DNA of 64,000 bases from positions 1 through 64,000 of the forward strand of contig CALVBP010000007.1 in the NCBI GenBank assembly GCA_944325825.1, read 5' to 3'. Position numbers and translations under genes: made by a program. Positions 55,770 to 64,000 of this stretch are shown piece by piece (the first letter of the stretch is position 1; every line of letters starts with the position of its first letter). The notes beneath the pieces are model-generated. The model ran no database searches. It was not told the origin of the DNA and was given only the letters and a program-made list of their open reading frames with translations. This DNA is from Candidatus Gastranaerophilales bacterium. GTDB lineage: Bacteria > Cyanobacteriota > Vampirovibrionia > Gastranaerophilales > Gastranaerophilaceae.

Positions 55770-55885
55770 CGTTCGTAATATTTATGTACAAATTCCTGAT
55801 TATATGATATGATAAAAGCATAGTAGTAGATAAAATTTTTGAAGATATATGCGATAAAAAGACTGAGTATTCAATAAAAAAGTTG

Positions 55886-55908
55886 CCGGGTAGGTTATAT
55901 GTACCCGG
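55886..55908 (+). promoter_or_regulatory. Hairpin in the rny leader
   Basis: A perfect 7-bp GC-rich stem CCGGGTA/TACCCGG with a 9-base loop lies about 45 bases before the RNase Y start. TATGAT at about 55807-55812 could be the -10 box, giving a leader of about 130 nt. No U-tract follows, so it is not a simple terminator. It could be an autoregulatory or processing site. Confidence 0.4.
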
Positions 55909-55951
55909 ATATCGTGTATATATAAAAAAATAGAAAAGGAAAAGGTGCTAA

Positions 55952-57472
55952 ATGAGTGCATTACTGACCGTTGCAGTTATTGTATTGGTTATACTGGCTG
56001 CTGTCATTGCAGTGCAAAGAGTTAAGTACAAAAATCTTATGCTGCAAACCGAACAAAGTATGAAAGACTTGCAGGAAAGAGAATCTATCATGCAAAAAGA
56101 AGCTATGATAAAGGCAAAAGAGGCTCTGCAAGCAGAACGTGAACAGCTTAATGAAGATGAAAGAGAACGCAGAAGAGAATTCGCCGTAATAGAAAATAAG
56201 CTTTCAAAAAGAGAAGACCAAATTGAAAACAAATTACAAGAAATCACAGATAAAGAAGTTGAACTTGATAAAATGAAAGATCAGCTTATTGAAAAAGAAG
56301 ACTTTCTTGACGAAATCGTTCAAAAACGCACTCTGGAACTGGAAAGAATTGCCGGCATGTCTGCCGAAGAAGCTAAAAAAATGCTTATGGAGCAGTTAAA
56401 AAGTGACCTGGCGCAAGAACAGCTTCAACTTATTCGGGAGAATGAAGCAAAAATAAGAGAGAGTGCCTTAGAAAAATCAAAAGAAATTCTCTCTACAACT
56501 ATGCAAAGATGTATGATGGAGCAGGTTGTCGAATCTACAGTATCTGTAGTTTCTCTTCCTAATGATGAAATGAAGGGACGTATAATCGGGAGAGAGGGCA
56601 GAAATATAAGAACCTTAGAAACTCTTACCGGCGTAGACCTGATTATTGATGATACACCGGAAGCAGTCGTACTATCTTCATTCGACCCTGTAAGAAGAGA
56701 AATTGCTAAAATTGCGCTTGAAAAACTTATTCAAGATGGCAGAATTCACCCTGTAAGGATTGAAGAGACCGTCGAAAAATCAAGAGAAGAAGTTGAACAA
56801 AAAATCTTAAAAGAAGGTGAAAATGCAGCATTGGATATGGGTATAATTGGTCTCAATAAAGAACTTATTAAAAACCTGGGCCGCTTATATTACAGAACCA
56901 GCTACGGTCAAAATGTACTGAAGCACTCTCTTGAAGTCGGACATATTGCCGGAATGCTTGCAGCTGAGCTCGGTGCAAATGTAAACGTTGCAAAAAGAGC
57001 CGGACTTCTTCACGATATTGGTAAAGCTGTAGACCAAACTCAAGAAGGTACTCACATACAACTTGGCGTTGAACTGGCTTTACGCTATGGAGAAAAACCG
57101 GAAGTCATACACGCTATAGAAGCCCATCATGATGATGTAACGGCTAATACAATTGAAGCTGTTCTGGTTAAACTTGCAGATGCTATCTCTGCCGGCAGAC
57201 CCGGTGCAAGAAGAGATACTCTGGAAATTTATATTAAACGTCTTCAAAAAATTGAAGAGATTGTTAACAGCTACGAAGGGATAAAACAATCTTTTGCAGT
57301 TCAGGCAGGAAGAGAAGTCAGAGTAATTGTTCAATCTGAAATGTTTGACGATTTGGCATCCCAAAAGCTTGCAAGAGATATCGCAAAGAAAATTGAAGAT
57401 GAACTTGATTATCCGGGACAAATAAAAGTTACGGTTGTTAGAGAATTCAGAACTACTGAAATTGCGAAATAA
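55952..57472 (+). CDS. rny: Ribonuclease Y
   Basis: RNase Y is a membrane-bound endoribonuclease that starts mRNA decay. The 506 residues have one N-terminal membrane helix (about 4-21), a long coiled coil (about 25-190) and a KH domain (from about 209, [19 protein letters not shown]). An HD domain with [10 protein letters not shown] (H354-D355) and HHDDV follows. AAGGAAAAGG lies before the ATG. A hairpin in the leader and another 20 bp after the stop frame the gene. ymdB follows, as in Bacillus. Confidence 0.97.
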   Translation: MSALLTVAVIVLVILAAVIAVQRVKYKNLMLQTEQSMKDLQERESIMQKEAMIKAKEALQAEREQLNEDERERRREFAVIENKLSKREDQIENKLQEITDKEVELDKMKDQLIEKEDFLDEIVQKRTLELERIAGMSAEEAKKMLMEQLKSDLAQEQLQLIRENEAKIRESALEKSKEILSTTMQRCMMEQVVESTVSVVSLPNDEMKGRIIGREGRNIRTLETLTGVDLIIDDTPEAVVLSSFDPVRREIAKIALEKLIQDGRIHPVRIEETVEKSREEVEQKILKEGENAALDMGIIGLNKELIKNLGRLYYRTSYGQNVLKHSLEVGHIAGMLAAELGANVNVAKRAGLLHDIGKAVDQTQEGTHIQLGVELALRYGEKPEVIHAIEAHHDDVTANTIEAVLVKLADAISAGRPGARRDTLEIYIKRLQKIEEIVNSYEGIKQSFAVQAGREVRVIVQSEMFDDLASQKLARDIAKKIEDELDYPGQIKVTVVREFRTTEIAK

Positions 57473-57492
57473 TGAATATGCAGAAGTAAATG

Positions 57493-57522
57493 GGGATAAA
57501 TGTCAGCCTGATAATTTATCCC
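57493..57522 (+). other. Intercistronic hairpin between rny and ymdB
   Basis: A perfect 9-bp stem GGGATAAAT/ATTTATCCC with a 12-base loop. No U-tract follows, so it is probably an mRNA-processing or stability element and not a terminator. Confidence 0.45.
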
Positions 57523-57560
57523 AAAAGCCTCACAGGTAAAGTAAAATATAGAGTTTGGGA

Positions 57561-58406
57561 ATGGAAACAATTAAGTTATTATTTTTCGGAGATATCACAG
57601 GCAGGCCGGGGAGGCTTGCTATTAAATCATACCTGAATTCATTAGATGAAAAACCGGATTTCGTTATTGCTAATATTGAAAATGCTTCACATGGATTTGG
57701 CTTAACAAAAAAAAATTATGAAGATTTAAAAAATGCAGGGATTGACTACTTTACATCGGGAAATCACATCTGGGATAAAAAAGATATCTATGATTATATT
57801 GAAGAAGCCACAAACCTTCTTCGTCCAATAAACTACCCGTCCGGGACTACAGGAAAAGGCTCCCTGACATTTGACCTAAAAGGACAAAAAATCAGTATTA
57901 TAAATGCACTGGGCAGAGTATTTATGCCTCCTATTGATTCGCCATGGGAAATTGTCACAAGAGAGATAGAGCAGCTTCTGGACAAAGGAACAGACAGTAT
58001 ATTTATAGACTTCCATGCAGAAGCTACCGCCGAAAAGATTTGCCTCGCTAAACATCTTGCAGCTAAATATAATACTCAGGAAAAATCTTACATAAAAGGA
58101 TTTTTCGGTACTCATACTCATGTTCAAACAGCGGATGAAACCATTTTAAACGGTATGGCATACATAACAGATGCAGGATTTTGCGGAGCCTGCGACAGCG
58201 TAATAGGAATGGAATTTTCCACATCCTTAAAGAGACTGGCAACAAGCCTCCCTGAAAGGTATGAAATAGCTCAGGGCAACGAAGCGCAAATAAACGGGGT
58301 TGAGGTTCTTTTTGACAGAACAAAATCAACCCGAATAACCAGAATTAATGTTAAAGTAAATACTAATGAAAATGAAAAGGAGGTCAACCTTGATTCTGGC
58401 GGCTGA
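57561..58406 (+). CDS. ymdB: YmdB-like metallophosphoesterase
   Basis: A 281-residue calcineurin-like phosphoesterase (TIGR00282 family). Metal-ligand motifs are KLLFFGDITGRPGR, IANIENASHGFGLT, FTSGNHIWDKKD, IFIDFHAEATAEK and FGTHTHVQTAD. In Bacillus YmdB hydrolyses cyclic nucleotides and affects biofilm, RNA levels and nanotubes. The frame is open to a TTG at 57555; the ATG at 57561 is preferred. Location directly after rny is the conserved arrangement. Confidence 0.93.
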   Translation: METIKLLFFGDITGRPGRLAIKSYLNSLDEKPDFVIANIENASHGFGLTKKNYEDLKNAGIDYFTSGNHIWDKKDIYDYIEEATNLLRPINYPSGTTGKGSLTFDLKGQKISIINALGRVFMPPIDSPWEIVTREIEQLLDKGTDSIFIDFHAEATAEKICLAKHLAAKYNTQEKSYIKGFFGTHTHVQTADETILNGMAYITDAGFCGACDSVIGMEFSTSLKRLATSLPERYEIAQGNEAQINGVEVLFDRTKSTRITRINVKVNTNENEKEVNLDSGG

Positions 58407-58421
58407 TATCGGAGGTGAATC

Positions 58422-59276
58422 ATGAAAGGTGATTATCACATCCACACATATTATTCAGACGGGGTTTTTTCACCTGAAAAAATCGTTGATTTAGCGTTAG
58501 AAGCAGGCTTGCAAGCCATTTCGCTCACAGATCACGATAATGTTTTATCGTACAATGTTGCGGTAGATTATCTTAAGACTAAAGAAGTTGATTTAAAAAT
58601 CATCCAGGGTATTGAGGTTAATACTTTGTACAAAGAATACGAAGTCCACATTCTAGGTTATTTCCCGGATGTCACCAAAAGTGATTTTAAAAATCTGTTG
58701 AAGATTCAACAGCAAGCTCGTACGAAACAAACAAAAGAAATACTTGCTCTTTTAAATAAAAAAGAAGGTATAAAAATCAAATATGATGATGTAAAGAATA
58801 TGGTTGCGGAAGGCGGAAGTATAGGACGACCGCATATAGCAAAGGCTATTACAAATGCCGGCGGCACAAGTAATATTATGGAAGCTTACAGCAAATATAT
58901 CCACAGAGCATCACCTGTTTATGTTGAAAGAAAAACCGTATCGCCGTTTGATGCAGTAGAAGTTATTTATGACTCAGGCGGAATACCAGTTATAGCACAC
59001 CCTTATGATATTGATATAGCTGAAAAACTTATTAAAGAGCTGATGAATTGCGGTTTGAGAGGAATTGAAGCTTATCACAGGAAACATTCACCGGCAATAG
59101 TAGAATATTTTTCTTCAATGGCAGAGAACTTGGGTCTAATTGTAACAGGAGGGTCCGACTTCCATGCACCGAATATTATGAACGGACAAATTATTCTGGG
59201 TAAGAATTTTGTCCCGGAATGGATTTATGATACCTTGCTAAAAGAAAAGAAACGTCTGGATATGGCACAATCTTAA
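58422..59276 (+). CDS. PHP-domain phosphoesterase (RNase AM/3',5'-nucleotide bisphosphatase type)
   Basis: A 284-residue protein with the PHP metal-binding motifs: DYHIHTYYSDG (5-15), SLTDHDNV (about 35-42), IQGIEVN (E near 62) and GRPHIA. The later IPVIAHPYD and GGSDFHAP complete the set. Relatives include E. coli RNase AM (YciV), a 5'-3' exoribonuclease and 3',5'-nucleotide phosphatase. It follows ymdB by 15 bp with a GGAGGTG ribosome site, so rny-ymdB-PHP looks like an RNA-turnover operon. Confidence 0.88.
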   Translation: MKGDYHIHTYYSDGVFSPEKIVDLALEAGLQAISLTDHDNVLSYNVAVDYLKTKEVDLKIIQGIEVNTLYKEYEVHILGYFPDVTKSDFKNLLKIQQQARTKQTKEILALLNKKEGIKIKYDDVKNMVAEGGSIGRPHIAKAITNAGGTSNIMEAYSKYIHRASPVYVERKTVSPFDAVEVIYDSGGIPVIAHPYDIDIAEKLIKELMNCGLRGIEAYHRKHSPAIVEYFSSMAENLGLIVTGGSDFHAPNIMNGQIILGKNFVPEWIYDTLLKEKKRLDMAQS

Positions 59277-59290
59277 TAAGAGAGGTTTGT

Positions 59291-59872
59291 ATGAAAAAAG
59301 GGTTCACAATAATTGAAGTTTCCATACTGTTTATTATATTTCTAATAGTAGCTATTCTTGTTGCTCCGCTTTCTCTTGATGATACTATTCAAGCCAAAAA
59401 TACTTCCAGATGGAGAACTGTGCAATCCGATTTTTCTAATATATTCTATTCATTAAGAACTGCTGCAGAAGATAATCAAACAAATTTTGCAGAAGCATTT
59501 CATACAATAATGGAAAATGAAACTAAAAATAACATCCCTGCCTATCAAATAAATAGTTTGGGAACTACTCAGGTAAAAGAGCCATATATATTTGATAATT
59601 ATAAAGTTACTTATTCTAATGCAGTTTTCGCCTACAAAATATTTTCCGACTCAACAGATAATAATTTAAAAGGATACATTATGTATGATGTAAACGGCTC
59701 AACAAAACCAAATACCTGGGGTAAAGACGTTTTTGGTCTAAATATATACTCGGACAGATTTGAACCCTTTTGCAAAGATAAACCCGTAAGTACTCAAAAA
59801 CAAGACTGCTCAAAAAATGGAACCGGACTTTGCTGCTCAAACTATTATTTGATTGGAGGAAATTTTGACTAA
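59291..59872 (+). CDS. Type IV pilin-like protein
   Basis: A 193-residue protein starting MKKG|FTIIEVSILFIIFLIVAIL: a standard prepilin cleavage site with Glu at position 5 and one membrane helix. The C-terminal end has four Cys (FCKDKPVSTQKQDC and GLCCSNYYL) that could form disulfides. The central part is unknown. It lies 14 bp after the PHP gene and overlaps the LOG gene, with no pilus assembly genes nearby, like the other pilin-like gene at 22.7 kb. Confidence 0.75.
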   Translation: MKKGFTIIEVSILFIIFLIVAILVAPLSLDDTIQAKNTSRWRTVQSDFSNIFYSLRTAAEDNQTNFAEAFHTIMENETKNNIPAYQINSLGTTQVKEPYIFDNYKVTYSNAVFAYKIFSDSTDNNLKGYIMYDVNGSTKPNTWGKDVFGLNIYSDRFEPFCKDKPVSTQKQDCSKNGTGLCCSNYYLIGGNFD

Positions 59873-60452
59873 TATAAGAAATATTTGTGTATTTGCCTCA
59901 TCCTCAAATGATTTAGATGAAGTATTTTATAAAGAAGCCCGAGAATTAGGACTATTAATAGGTCGGGCCGGGATGAACATTGTATACGGAGGGAGCAGAA
60001 GAGGTCTTATGTATGCCTGCGCAGGAGCTGTTAAAGAAACCGGAGGGAATTTGATAGGTATTATGCCGGAAAAGCTTGCAAACATGGGATTTGCCAATCC
60101 GGAAGACTGCGAAGCATTCCACGTAACAGCCGGAATGAGAGAACGTAAAGCTAAAATGGACGAGCTTTCGGATGCGGTTATAGCAATTCCGGGAGGTTAC
60201 GGTACTCTTGAAGAACTTTCCGAAATGATTGTTCAAAAGCAGCTTGGTTATAATAACAAGCCCATTATAGTATTAAACACCGCAGGTTTTTATGATAAAT
60301 TAATCGAATTTATGGATTCCACAATTCTGCTAAACTTTGCAAATAGTAATGCAAAGCGGCTTTATTTTATCGCCTCATCTCCACAAGAGGCAATATCTTA
60401 TTTACAGAACTATGTTCCTGAAGAAATAGGTTCCAAGTTTGCTATCAAATAA
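59865..60452 (+). CDS. LOG family protein (nucleoside 5'-monophosphate phosphoribohydrolase)
   Basis: A 195-residue protein starting at a TTG at 59865, which has GGAGGA 4 bases upstream; a TTG at 59853 is also open. The start overlaps the pilin stop by 8 bp. Motifs are ICVFASSS, VYGGSRRGLMYACA and the signature PGGYGTLEELSEM. LOG proteins release the base from cytokinin or purine monophosphates. Bacterial members are often mis-named lysine decarboxylases; the actual substrate here is unknown. Confidence 0.9.
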   Translation: MTNIRNICVFASSSNDLDEVFYKEARELGLLIGRAGMNIVYGGSRRGLMYACAGAVKETGGNLIGIMPEKLANMGFANPEDCEAFHVTAGMRERKAKMDELSDAVIAIPGGYGTLEELSEMIVQKQLGYNNKPIIVLNTAGFYDKLIEFMDSTILLNFANSNAKRLYFIASSPQEAISYLQNYVPEEIGSKFAIK

Positions 60453-60455
60453 CAA

Positions 60456-60680
60456 CTATTTTAACTCAGGCAAACTCAAAACACCTATTGCTATTCCGTA
60501 TAATGCTGCTTGAACTTTGTTGTGAACCGAAAATTTTCTGTAAATACTCTCAATATGTTTCTTAACAGTTGTCTCTGATACATATAGTTTTTGAGCAATT
60601 TCTTTGTTCAGGTAACCTTCAGCGACAAGTTCAAGAACTTCAGTTTCTCTTTGTGTTAATATGTTATAGTAATCCTTCAT
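60456..60680 (-). CDS. Small stand-alone LuxR-type HTH regulator
   Basis: Only 74 residues: a GerE/LuxR HTH (about 6-66, ILTQRETEVLELVAEGYLNK, then VSETTVKKHIESIYRKF) without a receiver domain. Cyanobacterial PedR is a small regulator of this type that senses redox state through a Cys; this protein has no Cys, so that mechanism is excluded. No ribosome site is visible. TATGAT lies 6 bases before the ATG, so the mRNA may be leaderless. Three tandem HLR1-type octamers lie 48 bp upstream. Confidence 0.85.
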   Translation of the reverse strand: MKDYYNILTQRETEVLELVAEGYLNKEIAQKLYVSETTVKKHIESIYRKFSVHNKVQAALYGIAIGVLSLPELK

Positions 60681-60728
60681 ATTACTATCATACTACTAAC
60701 TCACCAAAATTCTTTAATGTATTTTCCA

Positions 60729-60756
60729 ATTACAAATTTTTACAAAAATTTACAAT
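60729..60756 (+). promoter_or_regulatory. Triple HLR1-like repeat upstream of the small LuxR-type gene
   Basis: ATTACAAA (60729-60736), TTTACAAA (60739-60746), TTTACAAT (60749-60756), each separated by two bases. The last two are a perfect HLR1 match and the first deviates at one base, so there are three in-phase copies of the octamer. They lie between the upp stop (60767) and the regulator start (60680). Confidence 0.65.
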
Positions 60757-60766
60757 TTTTGAAGAG

Positions 60767-61423
60767 TTATGTATTAAATATTCTATCGCCCGCATCACCC
60801 ATTCCGGGAACAATATAGCCCCTTTCATTCAGATGCGAATCTACAGCTGCAACTATTAATTTTATATCAGGAAATTTCTCAAAAACGGCATCAATACCTT
60901 GCGGAGCTGAAATCATGCAAACACAACAGATATTTTGTTGCGGGATACCTTTTTCTGTATACAAATTAATAGCCTCAATAAGCGAATTACCGGTTGCGAG
61001 CATTGGATCAGTTATATAAACATAATACTTTGAAGGATCTTCAACCGGCATAGGAACTTTATTATAGTACCATACAGGTTTTAAAGTCTTTTCATCTCTA
61101 TACATCCCGATATGTCTTATTGTAGCCTGCGGTAAAATATCAACTGCTTCATCAGTAAAAATTAAGCCTGCTCTTAAAATCGGAGAAATTATTATAGTTA
61201 TATCCTGATTTATTGTTTTTGTTACAAAACTTGTAAGTGGAGTCTCCACTTTTATATCAGTCTGCGGTAGATTTTTGGTCGCCTCATACAAAAGGATGCG
61301 GGTCAATTTTCTTGCTGCCAACCTAACACCTTGAGTATCGGTATTTTTGTTTCGTAAAGTACATAAACTTTGATTAACAATAGGATTTGAAATAATACTT
61401 AAATTTTTGTAGTTATTTAACAT
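60767..61423 (-). CDS. upp: Uracil phosphoribosyltransferase
   Basis: Upp makes UMP from uracil and PRPP in pyrimidine salvage. The 218-residue protein has the PRPP-binding motif YITDPMLATGNSLIEAI, the ISPILRAGLIFTDEA segment and the C-terminal ERGYIVPGMGDAGDRIFNT with the uracil-binding region. Length is normal. The start overlaps the end of the mlaD-like gene by 11 bp. Confidence 0.95.
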   Translation of the reverse strand: MLNNYKNLSIISNPIVNQSLCTLRNKNTDTQGVRLAARKLTRILLYEATKNLPQTDIKVETPLTSFVTKTINQDITIIISPILRAGLIFTDEAVDILPQATIRHIGMYRDEKTLKPVWYYNKVPMPVEDPSKYYVYITDPMLATGNSLIEAINLYTEKGIPQQNICCVCMISAPQGIDAVFEKFPDIKLIVAAVDSHLNERGYIVPGMGDAGDRIFNT

Positions 61424-62066
61424 TGCATTGCCTGCTTTCTAATTTAACCCCTAATTCTTCCATCTTTTTATTTGAATCATCTATTAGTTCATCTGTATAT
61501 TTTAAGAATTGCTCAATATTTCCGCTGCTGCCTCCAAAATTTAAGTTTATAAAATTAACTTTATTTGTAAATGATGAAGCAGAATATATAATTGTCATTA
61601 ACTTATTATACATTTCGTTAAGCAGCCCCAGAGCATCATGCAGTCTTTTAGGAGGCATAACAACAAGCAGTTGTGAAGGCTCATTATCATAAGTATCTTC
61701 TTCGGGCAGGTATAGTTCCAGAGATTTTGAGCCTGCCATCCCGCTAAATTCAACGGTTACTACAGTTCCTTGGGGGATATAGACTTCAGGATTAGTCAAA
61801 ACAAATTTTACATAGACCTCGCCGTTCGTAGGTTTAATTTTGGTTACATGACCAACTTCAATTCCCATCATTCTTACCGGAGAACCTACGATTAATCCGT
61901 CTACATCATCAAGAAAAATTTGATAATCATTTTCATCATTTTTTTCTTTAATACGGATAAATAATATTGATAAAGATAAAATAAGGAAAATTATAAAAAG
62001 CCAGATTAACAACTCTGCACTGTGAGTTATGTAAACTACTCTACTCTCTTTATCATTTTCCTTCAT
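61413..62066 (-). CDS. MlaD-like MCE domain lipid transport protein
   Basis: A 217-residue protein from the ATG at 62066 (a TTG at 62087 is also open). One N-terminal membrane helix (about 13-35, AELLIWLFIIFLILSLSILFI) is followed by an MCE domain (about 40-125, with DVDGLIVGSPVRMMGIEVGH and VTVEFSGMAGSKSLELYLP). MCE proteins form periplasmic rings that move phospholipids between membranes with MlaE/MlaF-type ABC transporters. Those partners are not adjacent. The final third is an unknown helical tail. Confidence 0.88.
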   Translation of the reverse strand: MKENDKESRVVYITHSAELLIWLFIIFLILSLSILFIRIKEKNDENDYQIFLDDVDGLIVGSPVRMMGIEVGHVTKIKPTNGEVYVKFVLTNPEVYIPQGTVVTVEFSGMAGSKSLELYLPEEDTYDNEPSQLLVVMPPKRLHDALGLLNEMYNKLMTIIYSASSFTNKVNFINLNFGGSSGNIEQFLKYTDELIDDSNKKMEELGVKLESRQCNVK

Positions 62067-62215
62067 ATTGAAAACATTATACAACAAATTAATACATAAA
62101 TAAAGATTAAAAACAGCTCAGCAAACATTGTTACAATTCTATAACACATCTTACTATTAATCTGTGTTTATAGTATTATAATAAGTAAAGAATGGATTAG
62201 GAGGTAGATAAAATA

Positions 62216-63031
62216 ATGTCTATTGCGCTTGAGCAGAAACAAGGTTTAATAGCCGGAGATGGACTTTTACCCGTAAAAATGGCACAGTATGCTAAAGAAA
62301 ACGGATTTGACGTAATTGCAATTTCACTTTCTAATGATAACTTTGCTCAGTTAAAGAAATATTGTTCAAAAGTATACTCTTTCTGTCCCGGAGAAGTTCA
62401 AAAGATTGAAGATACGCTGAAAGCCGAAGGAATAAAGCAAATCACTTTTTTAGGAAAAGTAAGTAAAACAATACTTATAAAGCGCCCCAAATTTGACTCA
62501 AGAGCTATTGATTTTATAAAAAAAGCTATCCGGCTCAATGATGATAAGGTTATGCTTATGATTATTGAAGAAATGGAAAAAGCAGGTATTACTATTTTGG
62601 ATCAAACCTTGTTTATTAAAAATCTTATGATTCCATCAGGAGTATTGGGGAAAGTTCAACCTACCCCGGAACAGATAGAGGATGTAAATTACGGATACTG
62701 GCTTGCAAAAGAAACCGGAAAACTTGATGTAGGTCAATCTGTTGTCATTAAAGATAAAATGATTATGGCTGTAGAAGCCATTGAAGGAACAGATAATTGT
62801 ATTAAACGTGGATGCAAAATTGCAAAAAATCATTCTCGTGTAATTAAAGTTGCGAAACCTTCTCAGGATAAAAGGTTTGATATTCCGGCAATTGGATTAA
62901 GAACGCTTAAAACAATGAAAAAATTCAAAGCCGATTTAATAGCTGTGGAAGCCGGGGAAACTATTATAGTTGACAAGGAAGAAGTCGTTAAATTCGCAAA
63001 TAAACATAATATTGTAGTTATGGCTATTTAA
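62216..63031 (+). CDS. lpxI: UDP-2,3-diacylglucosamine pyrophosphatase LpxI
   Basis: LpxI hydrolyses UDP-2,3-diacylglucosamine to lipid X, in place of LpxH. The 271 residues begin QKQGLIAGDGLLPVKMAQYA, have ITFLGKVSKTIL and contain the C-terminal DUF1009 part with VIKDKMIMAVEAIEGTDNCI and DIPAIGLRTLKTMKKFKA. GGAGG lies about 10 bases before the ATG. lpxB follows one base after the stop. Use of LpxI and not LpxH is common outside Beta- and Gammaproteobacteria. Confidence 0.95.
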   Translation: MSIALEQKQGLIAGDGLLPVKMAQYAKENGFDVIAISLSNDNFAQLKKYCSKVYSFCPGEVQKIEDTLKAEGIKQITFLGKVSKTILIKRPKFDSRAIDFIKKAIRLNDDKVMLMIIEEMEKAGITILDQTLFIKNLMIPSGVLGKVQPTPEQIEDVNYGYWLAKETGKLDVGQSVVIKDKMIMAVEAIEGTDNCIKRGCKIAKNHSRVIKVAKPSQDKRFDIPAIGLRTLKTMKKFKADLIAVEAGETIIVDKEEVVKFANKHNIVVMAI

Positions 63032-63032
63032 T

Positions 63033-64000
63033 ATGAAAAAAATCTTTGTTATCACAGGAGAATATTCAGGCGACATACATGCCGGCAGGGTTGTTCAAAT
63101 ACTTAAAGAGATAAACCCTGAAATGGAAGTTCAAGGAATTGGCGGAGAGAATCTAAAGAATGCGGGGGCTCTGCTTTTTTGCGACCACTCTAAAATGTCT
63201 GCTTTCGGGTTCAGCTTAAATATTGCCCTGGAACACTTAAAACTTGAAAAAGAAGTATCCGAATATATTCTTGACGAATATAAACCGGATTTAGTCTTAT
63301 TAATTGATTATGGAACATTTAACCTAAGGGTTGCTAAACGGCTTAAAGGACACGGTATAAAAGTTGTCCACTACATTCCACCTCAGGTATGGGCAAGCCG
63401 GAAATGGAGAATAAAAGAAATAAAAAAGTATGTAGATAAAGTTCTTTGCATATTTCCTTTTGAAGTGGAGTTATACAAGCAATACGGGATTGATGTTACA
63501 TATTGCGGGCATCCTCTTGTTAAACAGCTTCCGCAAAAAGCAGATAGAGGGACCTTTTTCGCAGAACACGGCCTTGACCAATCCAAAAAACTTGTTTCTA
63601 TTTTCCCTGGTTCACGACCTCTTGAATTAAAATTCTTTGGCAAGACATTTCTTAGTGCAGCAAAAAGATTACAAAAAATGCACCCGGAATTACAAATATG
63701 CATTTCTCATGCTCCAAATCTTAATGATAAAATTTTTGATAAATATATAAAAAATACTGATTTTAAAACTATTAAAGGAGAAAATCAGGCGTTATTAAGT
63801 GTTTCAGATTCATTAATACTGGCTTCCGGGACAGTTGCGCTTGAAGCTGCACTCTATAAGACACCCATGATTATAGGATATAAAGGGCCCTGGATTCTTT
63901 ATTTGATATACCTTCTTGTCAGATGTATAAAAAAAGTTTCACTCCCTAATATAATTACAGGAGAAGATATTGTACCCGAACTAATCCAAAATAAGTTTAA
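63033..64000 (+). CDS. lpxB: Lipid-A-disaccharide synthase LpxB (truncated by window end)
   Basis: LpxB joins lipid X and UDP-diacylglucosamine to the lipid A disaccharide. The frame opens at 63033 and runs through the window end (about 322 codons present, roughly 380 expected). Motifs are KKIFVITGEYSGDIHAG, DLVLLIDYGTFNLRVAKRL, HYIPPQVWASRKWRI, LVSIFPGSRPLELK and ASGTVALEAALYKTPMIIGY. It directly follows lpxI (one base gap), so the two steps are co-transcribed. Confidence 0.95.
   Translation, partial: MKKIFVITGEYSGDIHAGRVVQILKEINPEMEVQGIGGENLKNAGALLFCDHSKMSAFGFSLNIALEHLKLEKEVSEYILDEYKPDLVLLIDYGTFNLRVAKRLKGHGIKVVHYIPPQVWASRKWRIKEIKKYVDKVLCIFPFEVELYKQYGIDVTYCGHPLVKQLPQKADRGTFFAEHGLDQSKKLVSIFPGSRPLELKFFGKTFLSAAKRLQKMHPELQICISHAPNLNDKIFDKYIKNTDFKTIKGENQALLSVSDSLILASGTVALEAALYKTPMIIGYKGPWILYLIYLLVRCIKKVSLPNIITGEDIVPELIQNKF

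Overview
The window is an AT-rich, gene-dense bacterial chromosome segment. It suggests a Gram-negative, non-photosynthetic relative of Cyanobacteria (Vampirovibrionia/Melainabacteria, probably Gastranaerophilales-like). The evidence is a set of lipid A and heptose genes (lpxC, lpxD, fabZ, lpxI, lpxB, both halves of rfaE, an IctB/O-antigen-ligase-like protein), several families best known from Cyanobacteria (DUF3326, DUF4330, Tic20-like), and no photosynthesis genes. It also carries direct-repeat sites that match the cyanobacterial HLR1 element. Taxonomy is inferred from content only; no database was searched.

Layout. 0.3-8 kb: recF, an AmmeMemoRadiSam B-A fusion, a Tic20-like protein, a TPR protein, rsfS, rpiB, then fabZ-lpxC-lpxD and rfaE2 on the minus strand. 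8-13 kb: an EF-hand protein, asd-dapB, a small-RNA candidate, two paralogous secreted helical proteins, a WecG/TagA enzyme and an N-terminal transketolase half. 13-25 kb: ligA, an IctB/WaaL-like protein, DUF4330, rfaE1, lineage-specific unknowns, a CNNM/CorC-type transporter, DUF3326, a pilin-like protein and trigger factor. 25-36 kb: a NarL-type regulator, a DUF512 radical-SAM protein, PadR, a GAF-GGDEF-HD-GYP protein, tRNA-Arg(CCG), nadB-nadC, a zinc metallopeptidase, cutA and glcD. 36-42 kb: one gene for a 2017-2023 residue coiled-coil protein. 42-54 kb: spmAB, a large lineage-specific protein, a lytic transglycosylase and a three-gene operon (membrane protein, acidic poly-Glu protein, zinc-ribbon/NTPase/TPR protein). 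54-64 kb: rnpA, rny-ymdB-PHP, a second pilin-like protein, a LOG enzyme, a small LuxR-type regulator, upp, an MlaD-like protein, lpxI and the start of lpxB.

How it works together. The envelope genes lie in four places (fabZ-lpxC-lpxD-rfaE2, the IctB/WaaL-like gene with rfaE1, the mlaD-like gene, lpxI-lpxB) and imply lipid A, heptose and an outer membrane lipid system. RNase Y, YmdB and a PHP phosphatase form an RNA-turnover group. nadB-nadC and asd-dapB are partial NAD and lysine/DAP pathways whose partners lie elsewhere.

Most notable are HLR1-like direct repeats (two T/G-TTACA-W-W octamers, 10 bp period) upstream of recF, dapB, an unknown gene at 20237, an unknown gene at 54044 and the small LuxR-type regulator (three tandem copies). 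Also notable are a candidate small RNA with an exposed CUCCUCC element and the uncharacterised operon at 46.6-53.3 kb.
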